Below are positions 11,713 through 20,566 of a stretch of 64,000 nucleotides of DNA, in pieces. Position numbers and translations under genes: made by a program. Positions within the stretch are counted from its first letter, which is position 1. Each line of letters starts with the position of its first letter. The stretch spans positions 90,183,298 to 90,247,297 of the forward strand of contig CM041783.1 of the NCBI GenBank assembly GCA_023374045.1, read 5' to 3'. The notes below the pieces were generated by a model. That model was not told the DNA's origin, ran no database searches, and saw only the letters and a list, made by a program, of their open reading frames with translations. The stretch comes from Limonium bicolor (taxonomy: Eukaryota > Streptophyta > Magnoliopsida > Caryophyllales > Plumbaginaceae).

Positions 11713-14025
11713 GAACCTTATTTCTAAATTCCCATTTGACTCCAAACTTCTCCACAAGTTCCCCCATGTGTTCTAATACCATTAGGCACTTAAACTCACC
11801 TTAGAACTTCCACCAAACTCTCCTAAAACAAGTTACAAGATCTTCTTAAACATTTACTAAATTCTTACAAACACTCCTAACACTTATCATATAATTCCTT
11901 ACATTACCAACTTGTAACCTTACCAAAACTTCTACTATCCAAGGTGTTTCTTTTCAACCCATATAACTCCTCCTTAACATCATTGCACTCCATCTTTGCT
12001 TGTTAAACCTTCCAAGGTTATCTTGCATGTCCATGCACAATTTCTCTTCTTTTCACTTGTTACTCATCACTCTTAAACTCTTAAGCTTGCTTATACATTT
12101 CTTTCCATTACCTTAATACCTTGACATTGTTCTTCATTTACCTAAGTCCTAAATACTCAATTACATTCTCTTGATTCCTAAATCCTTCAAAGTAATGCCT
12201 AAGTCATTATAACTCATTATAACACTTTATCTCACCCCTTTTTCATCAAGACAACCTCTAAGACTTCCTAGTACTTCCTTAGTCATTAAATTCCTTTAGG
12301 ACATATCTTAATCACCTTAAGCATTACACCTTCTCCTTAAACTTATGCACAAGTCTTACATTCCTCATCTCATGATTTTGGTGTGTTCAAAAACACTCAC
12401 CAATCCTCCAATTCCTCCTAGACATCTCTAGGTCATTCTAAACCTTAAGAACTCCTTAGTTAACTAATCTCCACTCAAATTCCTCATAATGACTCCTAGT
12501 AAATCCTAGGTCATATTAATTCACCACCATCACCTAAACACTTATTTTCTACTCAAATTTCGCCATAGCTCCTCTAGTATATTCTCTTGCCCAAATGCGT
12601 TGTTTTTCTCACACAATAATCTCACGCACACTAAGTCCTTTCTCATCTTATTTTCTCACCCAAATCAATTTATTCACATCATACTCAATATATTGCAATA
12701 ATCTTAAATTGCATAGCACTAAGGCTCTTAAATGACATGGCCCTTAGGCCCTTAAATGACTTAAACTTAAACACTGAATTTCCCACATATAAAAGCCTTC
12801 AACCTGCAACAACACCCCATCAATCTCATAGTAGTTATAATGCCTTAAAATCCACCTAAACTTATATTACTAACTCATTCTCATTGGCTCCTTAGTCACA
12901 AGTTCATAAGCTTGTTTAAATTCTTTTTTTAGGTTATATATCCCATACACAATGTAAGCTCTAAGCCACTTAGTACTTATCTAAATCTCATCCCTTAAAA
13001 CTTAAACCACCATTAGGTAAGCATTTTACCTTGTTTTCTCAAGCTTATCTTAACTTCCTCCTTAGACCTTCTTCTTGCATAGATCTCGGCCACCACTTAA
13101 ATTCCCCTTGCCAATGTTCTAATCAATATTCAATGACTCATATGAGTAATAAACAATACACTAACTTCAAGGAATAAAACCTAGGTTAGAAATGTGTTCT
13201 AAGGCATGAAAGTGGATGATTACCTTGAAGTCTCAAAGTAGACTTGGGCATGTGAATGAAATAGGACCTCCACTAGTCCTTGGTGAATAAATCAAGCTAG
13301 AACAAGGCATAAAAACATTGCCCCATGAGAAGGAATTTCTGGCCATGTACAAGAAATGACGGAAACATGGTTTTTCTTACATTCTCTTTACCTTAAGAGA
13401 ATGGAGAAGCTAATGAGCTTCTTCAAACTTGGTTTTCTCCATCAATGGAGTTTTCCTCTTGGCACCAAAATTGTGCTTGTAAGATTTGAAAAGATCGATC
13501 GGAAAGATAGGTCTTGGCCTAACTAAGAGAAATGATGTGTTTAGTTTTTTGATTTGGAGCTAAAATAAGTAAGTTATGGACAAGCAAGGTGGTGTTGCCA
13601 TGGGTGCTGCTCCTACGAATGAAGGGAGGAAGAAGATGGTGGAACCGTGTGAAGAGAGAAATGAAGAGAGAGAAGAAGAAAGGTGGCTATATAAGATATT
13701 TGCTTTATAAAGCAAATAGTACTCTTTACTTATCTCTTCTTTTCTCCTTATTTGACTACTTATGGTGACTCACCCTCCCTTAGAAAACCGGCCCCCTATC
13801 TTAATAGGCTAGTCATGGTGTGTTGACCAACTAATTAGCTTATATTGATTAAACTTAAACTAGTCACTATTTGGCACTATTCACTGATTAGTGCACATAT
13901 TTCTGAAATTTTTGATTTACCATTGATTTAGACCTCCTAATGTGATACTAATTAGTACACATGTTGATTAAAGAGTAATGATGGACATTTAGCCACTCAA
14001 AACTCAATTCTAAGACAATTTCTCA

Positions 14026-14059
14026 AAAATGTGCTTTAAGACTTCTTAAAGCACATTTT
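14026..14059. repeat. U3 palindrome of element E left LTR
   Basis: A perfect inverted repeat with 15-bp arms (AAAATGTGCTTTAAG / CTTAAAGCACATTTT) and a four-base loop. Counterparts: 34085-34118 (E right LTR), 51837-51870 and 62091-62124 (D LTRs), and a slightly eroded copy near 43820-43855 (A LTR). It lies about 270-300 bp from the LTR 5' end in all of them. Confidence 0.8.
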
Positions 14060-14323
14060 GTGTTTTAGCTTGTTTTCAAACTTGGTTTTCTTTGGTAATT
14101 GGTTTAAAATGACCATTAGAATATTACTAAGGTCTTACCATGATATTTGGGTACTCACCCAAGTCTCTCCAAGCTTAGCGCACATTTTTGCCCTAATTGC
14201 CCTTAAGGCATTTTCTTGTGTTTTCCTTGGTTTAAATTGTCTACCAATCTTCTAAGGCATATTTTAGCCTTACTACATCATGATTTGATGTTTACTTAGT
14301 ATACTCAGGTTTGGGGTATTTCA

Positions 14324-14340
14324 ATCTACCCCCCTTAAAA
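14324..14340 (-). promoter_or_regulatory. Polypurine tract of element E
   Basis: On the minus strand TTTTAAGGGGGGTAGAT, immediately before the 3' LTR. This is the plus-strand DNA primer site. It is identical in form to the tract of element D at 61809-61825, and the upstream GGGACAAAGTTC is also shared. Confidence 0.85.
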
Positions 14341-14702
14341 GAACTTTGTCCCCAAAGTTCCCATGCATCTTTTCTTATTAGAATACATGTCTTGCCTCAT
14401 TCCTTAGACCATATAGATCATATTTATGTATACTTAATCTCATTGGATCATTAGATCCGCCATTCTTATACTTAATTCACACAACATGCTTAAGCATGTA
14501 TAGCACTCAAAATTCTCCTTGTTTCTTTGATGATTTAAACATTCACTAATTTTCTTTCCAACGCATTCTCCCATGTCACCGGTCCGTAGACAATGGCTCA
14601 TTCGTCCTCGTCACCATGGGCCAGAATACAAAACACGCTGCTCTCCCCATGTCACCGGTCCGAAGACAAAGGCTCGTGCGTCCTCGACTTCATGGGCGAG
14701 AC
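14341..14702 (-). other. Element E 3' untranslated region, no gene seen
   Basis: Non-coding. Contains two copies of a roughly 50-bp segment around CCCATGTCACCGGTCCG.AGACAA.GGCTC (about 14570-14630 and 14645-14690). The same text is found in element C near 50095-50130. Cut at 14703-14705 by the CACTA insertion. Confidence 0.6.
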
Positions 14703-14705
14703 TCA
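14703..14705. repeat. Target-site duplication of the CACTA element, left copy (TCA)
   Basis: TCA precedes CACTAGTGG and recurs at 24876-24878 after CCACCAGTG. A 3-bp duplication is the rule for CACTA transposons. Confidence 0.9.
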
Positions 14706-14831
14706 CACTAGTGGAACGCGAGGCTTTAATGACGGTGGTTTAATCACGGCTTAAACAGACACCGTGATTAATAGGAAGGCCGGAATTTATTAGCGACGAT
14801 GATTGATTAACCTGTAATCAATAATCGATCG

Positions 14832-14996
14832 GAGGTTGGCGCGCCTTTTTTAGGAGGGACTTTAGATGACGGTTTTTAGTAAAACCGTAATCTAAAGTCC
14901 CGTGTTGACGCACGCTTTACGGTCAACGGACTTTAGATTACGGTTTTACTAAAAACCGTCATCTAAAGTCCCTCCTAAAAAAGGCGCGCCAACCTC
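14832..14996. repeat. Giant inverted repeat in the CACTA subterminal region
   Basis: Two arms of about 68 bp that are exact reverse complements as far as I can read, from GAGGTTGGCGCGCC to GGCGCGCCAACCTC, around a central spacer of about 27 bp. Each arm carries two oppositely oriented copies of the ACTTTAGAT.ACGG motif. Confidence 0.85.
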
Positions 14997-15074
14997 GTCA
15001 ACGACGTCGTTTTGACCTGACGAAAAAAATTTCCCGTATTATTTGATTTATTCGACTCCGCGCGTAATCTAAAT

Positions 15075-15345
15075 TACAGTTAACGACGTCGTTTTAGCAG
15101 TGTATTTTAGATTAATAAAAACTTTATTAATGTGTTACCTATGTTTGAAACCCAACATATGGCAAATAATTATCGCGCTTTTTTTAATTTCGTTACACTT
15201 TAGATTACATTTAACGACGTCGTTTTACTAGTGTATTTTAGATTAATAAAAACTTTATATTAATGTGTTACCTATGTTTGAAACCCAACATATGCCAAAT
15301 AATTATCGCGCTTTTTTTTTTAATTTCGTTACACTTTAGATTACG
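15075..15345. repeat. Tandem duplication of about 130 bp in CACTA
   Basis: Two head-to-tail copies starting TTAACGACGTCGTTTTA and running through GTGTTACCTATGTTTGAAACC to the TTTCGTTACACTTTAGATTAC block. They differ by a few substitutions and by poly-T length. Confidence 0.75.
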
Positions 15346-16811
15346 GTTTTTGTGAGAACCGTCATGTAAAGTGTGACTTTAGTTTACGGTTTACATGTAA
15401 ACCGTAATCTAAAGTCCATTTAAACATTTGCCTACACTCTGCACACTCTACTCACAGTAACTCTTCTTCTCTTTCGCGCTATCTTCCTCACTGAAATTGC
15501 CTCCTCTCTCCCGTCACCTTGCTAACGGCCATCGCCGCCGTCGCTCCCACCACCTTTGTCACTCCCATCGCCGCCGGTCACCACCCATCTACCACTGGTC
15601 TCACCGTCGACGTCTCTATCGCGTATTGGGTATGCGATCGCGATTGATTGTCGTTTTTTTCTAACTTTGTTCATATACATGCATTTCGATTGCAAGTTCT
15701 AACCTCGTTTGTATCGAATCCTGAGAGTGTAATGGCAAATGTTCTAACCTTGTTCATATATTTGTGCCCAGATTCACAGTTAATTGCGACCTAGTTCGTG
15801 GGCTGATTTCTACACTACTTGCCCACTTCGGTGCTTAGTTACGGTAACTTTGCAAACCAATCTGTAAACTGCTGTATTTATTTGTTCTTAGCATTTAGTA
15901 TTACAATTAATACATAATAGTGTAGTTTTAAAAATGCTACTACTTAAAACTGCCACAGGAAAGAAAGTAAGTTCAAGTATATTACCGATTCCTGAAAAAT
16001 GAATGGTACAGAACTGTAGCATATCTCAGTTTCATGAATGGAACAGAACTGTAACAAGTTGTTTGAGTTTTGGTCTGGATTTAAAAGCTTAATGGAATAT
16101 TTAAGTAACTGGGTAAGGAGTTAGGAGAAGTATAATCAGTTGAAAGGAAAAAAAACAGACAGGGAAGAAAGCAAGAACACAACTCAGTTTCTGTTTTGAT
16201 TTCAGTTTGGATTTCAGCTTCAGTTTCGTATCAGATCAGGTTCTGACTAATTCTGCATCTGTAACAAAGTTGCCTTGGGTTTAGTTGAGTTAGAAACTTT
16301 ATAACACACCAAATTGACAGGATCGACAGTTTAGAAAGGTTTGAGAATTCAAACACGTGAACAAACAGAGAGGAGTCATACACCAGTCTCTGTCTGTCTG
16401 TTTCTTTTCTTTCAGTTTCTATTTCTGTTTGAGTTCTGTGTGAATCTGTTCAGTAGAGGCAACAGAAAGATGTTGTCGTTTTTCTGTTTCTGTAAACTAA
16501 ATACATCAGTGAAGATAAGTTTATGTATGTTACCAGTTCTAGATGGTGCGTGCGAATTTGACTTTGATAAAACTGATTTGGAGACGTTAGAAATATAGGG
16601 GAGATGCTGTCGATTTTTTTCCGCGGTTTAGCTAGCATTTAACCTTGATTTTTTGATGAATTCTAATGTTGTCGTTTTTCATTTATGCATCAGGACTACG
16701 ACTTTATTTAGGCTTCCGACCTCAACCGTCTTAGCATCGGCTAATCGTCTACCAGAGGTAAGATTTATATATATACATATAATATTTGACAAACTACCAA
16801 ACATAGTTATC

Positions 16812-16896
16812 CGCCCAAGATATACCTAATAGAGGTATATCTTCGGCAGTCCCTGTCGGGACTGTCCACGATTGTTAAATCACACACCTAGGGTGT
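16812..16896. repeat. Three short adjacent hairpins in the CACTA 5' intron
   Basis: AAGATATACCT/AGGTATATCTT, CAGTCCC/GGGACTG and CACACCTAGGGTGTG follow one another within 85 bp, directly upstream of the longer hairpin at 16909-17046. Confidence 0.65.
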
Positions 16897-16908
16897 GAAT
16901 GTGCTTTT

Positions 16909-17046
16909 AATATGTACTTTATTGATTATTTCAGCAGTATCTCTTTATTGTTCTTCGAATGCATATATTATTGATTAATATCATAATATCGTGCATTTGA
17001 AGAACTGTAGGGAGATGCTGCCGAAATTTTCAATAAATTACATATT
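16909..17046 (+). ncRNA. Candidate miRNA/siRNA-type fold-back hairpin inside CACTA
   Basis: A 138-bp imperfect inverted repeat. The outer arms (AATATGTACTTTATTGA.. / ..TCAATAAATTACATATT) and the middle arms (TTTCAGCAGTATCTC / GAGATGCTGCCGAAA, GTTCTTCGAATGCA / TGCATTTGAAGAAC) pair with scattered mismatches and one six-base internal loop, the shape of a plant miRNA precursor. Whether it is processed cannot be told from the sequence; a small embedded MITE is the main alternative. Confidence 0.45.
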
Positions 17047-17174
17047 AAAAACACGTTCACCGGTGGGATTTAATACTCATGGATGGATTTAGGTTGATAA
17101 GATACAAAAGTGTAAAGACTCTGCCACGGGTGACGGTATGAAATGGCTGCCTTCATATAAATAGCTAGAAGGAG

Positions 17175-20100
17175 ATGGAACGTTCGTGGATTTACAGCGG
17201 AAATTTGGACGACAAGTTTTTAGAAGGAGTTGATAAGTTATGCACGGTGTTGGCGAACAATCTGAAACCTACAGACAAGGGATACATATTTTGTCCGTGT
17301 ATCGACTGCCAAAACAATCTGAGATATCGCGGCGTTGAAACAATTAAGGAACATCTGATCCGCCGCGGTTTTACAAAAGATTTCCAAGACATAATCCGAT
17401 GGCATGGTCAGAGTGCGTTCGATGTTATTAAGCCTGACGAAGGGGATAATGGTCAGGCAAACACAGAAACAGAACTTGGAGATGATACAGTTGCTGGTGA
17501 TCCAGAAGACGTTACAGCGAACGTTGTGCCAGATTTCTGGGATGATGACATTGAGACTATGCTTGAAGATGTGGAACGACATTACTCTAACACGCCAGAC
17601 AAGCATGATGAAAATTTGTTGGATTCATCCAAAACACCGTTGTACCCCGGGTGTGACCCTACAAAGTTAAGCAAGTTGAGTGTCGTCCTCAAGCTATTCA
17701 ACTTGAAAGCGAAACATGGCTGGAGCGACGTAAGTTTCACTGACCTCCTGGAACTATTGAAATACGTTCTTCCGGTGGACAACGTTTTACCAACGACTAC
17801 GTACTCAGCCAAAAAAATGATGTGCCCAATGGGTATGGGGTACCAGAAAATTCATGCTTGTCCAAATGGTTGCATGCTGTTTTGGAAATCGGATGAATTT
17901 GCTGAAAGCTGTTCAGCATGTGGAGCGTCACGGTATAAGAAACAACAAACTCACATCAGCGGTAGTAAGAAAGGTTCACCAGCTAAGGTATTGTGGTACC
18001 TGCCCATCATTCCAAGGTTCAGACGTTTGTTCTCCATTGAGAAAGACGCAGAGAATCTTCGGTGGCATTCAGTTCACAGGAAAAAGGATGGCAGATTGAG
18101 ACATCCCGCTGATGCACCACAGTGGAGAAACATAGACGTAAAATTTCCTGAGTTTGGTAACGAACCGAGAAACCTAAGGCTAGGCTTGTGCACGGATGGG
18201 ATGAACCCTTACGGTACTTTGAGTAGCATACACAGTACCTGGCCTGTGCTTTTGGTTATTTACAATCTACCGCCGTGGTTATGCATGAAACCAAGACACA
18301 TCTTGTTGTCTTTGTTAATATCTGGTCCAAAGCAACCGGGCAACAAAATTGACGTATTCCTACAACCTTTGATAGAGGATCTACAACTCTTGTGGAATGA
18401 AGGGGCTACGGTTTACGACTCATTCAGTAAAGAGGACTTCAATTTGCGTGCTATGTTGTACTGCACAATCAATGATTTCCCCGCCTATGGTAATCTTTCA
18501 GGCTATTCAATCAAGGGGGCGTTGGCGTGTCCGATTTGTGGTGAAAACACTTGTAGCATTCGCTTGAAACATAGTGGGAAAACCGTGTATATGGGCCACC
18601 GAAAAATGCTTCCAAAAGGACATAAGTATCGAAAGATGGCGAAAGAGTTCGATGGGAAAACTGATCACAGCATGGCGCGCCAGCCTTTGACAGGTACAGA
18701 GATTTACAAAAAGTTGGATAATATTGTGAACAACTTCGGGCCGCCAACCAAAAGTGGTGAAAAAAGTGTCTGGAAAAAGAAATCAATATTTTGGGAACTA
18801 CAGTACTGGCAGCATCTGGAGGTTAGACATTGTATCGATGGGATGCATGTCGAGAAGAACGTGGGTGAAAGTTTCACTAGCACCCTTTTGAACATAAAAG
18901 GAAAGACAAAGGATCATTTGAAAGGAAGAAAATATTTAATTGAGTTGGGCATACGCACAGAGCTTGGCCCGCAAGAACGTGGAAAACGCACATTCTTGCC
19001 TCCTGCCTGTCACACTCTGTCTAAAGAAGAGAAACATAGTCTATGCAGTACCCTTTACAACATCAAGGTGCCATCAGGTTACTCCTCAAACATAAGAAAC
19101 CTAGTGTCCATGACAGATTTCAAATTAGTAGGAATGAAATCTCACGATTATCATGTCCTACTTCAAGAATTTTTGCCAATTGCACTACGTGGGATCTTGC
19201 CGGATGCTGTCAGACACACAATCACAAACGTCAGTGTCTTCCTCAAATCCATTTCGTCTAAGGTTCTTGATGTGGACACTCTGTCTAAATTACAAAAGGA
19301 TCTTATTGTGACAATGTGCCAGCTGGAGATGTATTTTCCTCCATCGTTCTTCGACATAATGATACATCTCCTCGTGCATCTTGTAAGAGAGATTCTGATG
19401 TGTGGTCCTTTGTACCTTCGCTACATGTATCCGTTCGAAAGGTACATGGGTGTCCTGAAGAAGAAAATGAAGAACCGTCGTCACCCAGAGGGTAGTATTA
19501 TAGAGGGCACTATCACAGAGGAAGTTGTAGACTTCTGCACCAATTACCTAGAAGGTGTCGATACCATTGGACTTCCACGTTCTAGACACGAGGGCAGATT
19601 GAAGGGTGTTGGCACGGTTGGAAGGAAACTGAAAAGAATTGACATAGACACTCTTAACAAAGCTCATTTAGTTGTGCTAAGTCATCTTGAAGATGTTGAA
19701 CCATACTTTGATGAACACTTGTGTGTTTTAAGAGCACAATATCCAAACATGAGTGACGTCAGACTACAAAATGAGCAGAATAGGACATTTGTCCGATGGT
19801 TCAAAGAGAGAGTGTTGTCCGATCAGTCCACGAATGTGCCTGAACTGATTAAAGTAGTTGCATTTGGACCAAATCTGGATGTAATTTCTTATGAGGGGTA
19901 CGATGTCAACGGATTCACCTTTTTCACAGAACGTCAGGATCAGAAGTCAACGAATCAAAACAGTGGTGTAGAGCTTGAAGCTTATCAAAACTTATATGAC
20001 GTCGGTGTCGTGGGTCATAGTCCTGTCTCAGTACAACAATCATATTTCGGTGTTATACAAGACATCTGGGTATTGGACTACAACAGCTACGAAATGTGTG

Positions 20101-20444
20101 TTTTCCGCTGTAACTGGGTTAACAACATTCATGGCTACCGTGAGGAGGAGCATGGTATGAAACTGGTTGATCTGTCTAGAGCTACTCCCACGGTTGAGCC
20201 ATTCGTTGTTGGGACGAAGGTTAAGCAGATATTTTATGTAACTGATCCCTGTAATCCTAGATGGTCTGTTGTGCTTAAAGGGAGAAGAGGAATAGTTGGT
20301 GTGGATGGTGTGGTTGATGAGGATGAGTATGATGCAGAAGATGAACCTCCAACTGTTCCTATTTCATTGGAAGAGGCTGAGGTCACAGGTCATCGTGAGT
20401 ATATACGATCAGACCATAACGAGGGAATGTGGGTTGAGAGATAA
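17175..20444 (+). CDS. CACTA transposase, TNPD/tnp2 family, intact single-exon ORF of 1089 aa
   Basis: Carries out excision and integration of the CACTA element in the nucleus. The N-terminus (about residues 3-78, MERSWIYSGNLDDKFLEG through CPCIDCQN) is the transposase-associated zinc-binding domain typical of this family. The Transposase_21 core follows, with candidate catalytic acidic residues in LCTDGMNPYG (about residue 337), NDFPAYG (about 432) and YPFERYMG (about 753), and a CPICGENT zinc-like motif after the second. A DUF4218-type region (about 690-800) and a DUF4216-type region with FGVIQDIWVLDY near 955-1000 complete the usual architecture. Length is within the family range and there are no stops. 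The ATG chosen directly begins the conserved N-terminal domain. The second CACTA gene starts about 120 bp downstream on the same strand. Confidence 0.95.
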   Translation: MERSWIYSGNLDDKFLEGVDKLCTVLANNLKPTDKGYIFCPCIDCQNNLRYRGVETIKEHLIRRGFTKDFQDIIRWHGQSAFDVIKPDEGDNGQANTETELGDDTVAGDPEDVTANVVPDFWDDDIETMLEDVERHYSNTPDKHDENLLDSSKTPLYPGCDPTKLSKLSVVLKLFNLKAKHGWSDVSFTDLLELLKYVLPVDNVLPTTTYSAKKMMCPMGMGYQKIHACPNGCMLFWKSDEFAESCSACGASRYKKQQTHISGSKKGSPAKVLWYLPIIPRFRRLFSIEKDAENLRWHSVHRKKDGRLRHPADAPQWRNIDVKFPEFGNEPRNLRLGLCTDGMNPYGTLSSIHSTWPVLLVIYNLPPWLCMKPRHILLSLLISGPKQPGNKIDVFLQPLIEDLQLLWNEGATVYDSFSKEDFNLRAMLYCTINDFPAYGNLSGYSIKGALACPICGENTCSIRLKHSGKTVYMGHRKMLPKGHKYRKMAKEFDGKTDHSMARQPLTGTEIYKKLDNIVNNFGPPTKSGEKSVWKKKSIFWELQYWQHLEVRHCIDGMHVEKNVGESFTSTLLNIKGKTKDHLKGRKYLIELGIRTELGPQERGKRTFLPPACHTLSKEEKHSLCSTLYNIKVPSGYSSNIRNLVSMTDFKLVGMKSHDYHVLLQEFLPIALRGILPDAVRHTITNVSVFLKSISSKVLDVDTLSKLQKDLIVTMCQLEMYFPPSFFDIMIHLLVHLVREILMCGPLYLRYMYPFERYMGVLKKKMKNRRHPEGSIIEGTITEEVVDFCTNYLEGVDTIGLPRSRHEGRLKGVGTVGRKLKRIDIDTLNKAHLVVLSHLEDVEPYFDEHLCVLRAQYPNMSDVRLQNEQNRTFVRWFKERVLSDQSTNVPELIKVVAFGPNLDVISYEGYDVNGFTFFTERQDQKSTNQNSGVELEAYQNLYDVGVVGHSPVSVQQSYFGVIQDIWVLDYNSYEMCVFRCNWVNNIHGYREEEHGMKLVDLSRATPTVEPFVVGTKVKQIFYVTDPCNPRWSVVLKGRRGIVGVDGVVDEDEYDAEDEPPTVPISLEEAEVTGHREYIRSDHNEGMWVER

Positions 20445-20566
20445 TGGTGTATGTAAGTTATTACTATAAAAATTTATATGAAATTACCACTCTTTTATTT
20501 ATTGCTTGTTTATGACCATTATGAAATGCTTAATTTAATTCAAATTGTATTTCAATCCTTGCAGGC

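Larger units (their letters stand above)
9734..14323 (-). repeat. Element E 3' LTR (left copy)
   Basis: Pairs with 29775-34383. Landmarks, in plus-strand order: the C/G stem-loop at 10041-10062, repeats of a CCATCCTTTA..AGGAATGGTTG hairpin at 10330-10560, the CCGAC/GTCGG array at 11376-11712, the CCCTTAGGCCCTTAA motif near 12740-12756, a purine-rich zone at 13600-13690, a TATA-like TATATAAG at about 13689, the U3 palindrome at 14026-14059, and the end GGGGTATTTCA. The many small open frames are shared with the other LTR only because the two LTRs are copies. Confidence 0.9.
14706..15410. repeat. CACTA left terminal and subterminal repeat region
   Basis: From the CACTA terminus through a dense series of the subterminal motif GGACTTTAGATKACGGTTTT and its inverse. 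In En/Spm such motifs are the binding sites of the TNPA-type protein that brings the ends together. The matching right region is 24506-24875. Confidence 0.85.
15411..17174 (+). promoter_or_regulatory. CACTA promoter and 5' untranslated region of the transposase gene
   Basis: No long coding frame. A CT-rich, GC-richer patch (15440-15640) resembles a 5' UTR first exon that ends at ATTGGGTATGCG. A well-formed non-coding exon follows at 16694-16757 (acceptor ATGCATCAG, donor CCAGAGGTAAGA). Hairpins occupy 16812-17046. TATAAATAG lies at about 17156-17164, just upstream of the ATG at 17175; it may be chance, since the upstream exon signals suggest an earlier start of transcription. Confidence 0.5.

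Noticed and set aside
11374..11782. Frames with repeated Asn-Arg-Pro or Arg-Ser-Val-Gly blocks
   Set aside because: They arise from the CCGACC/GGTCGG hairpin units read in both directions; same in 31489-31854 and 53742-54064.
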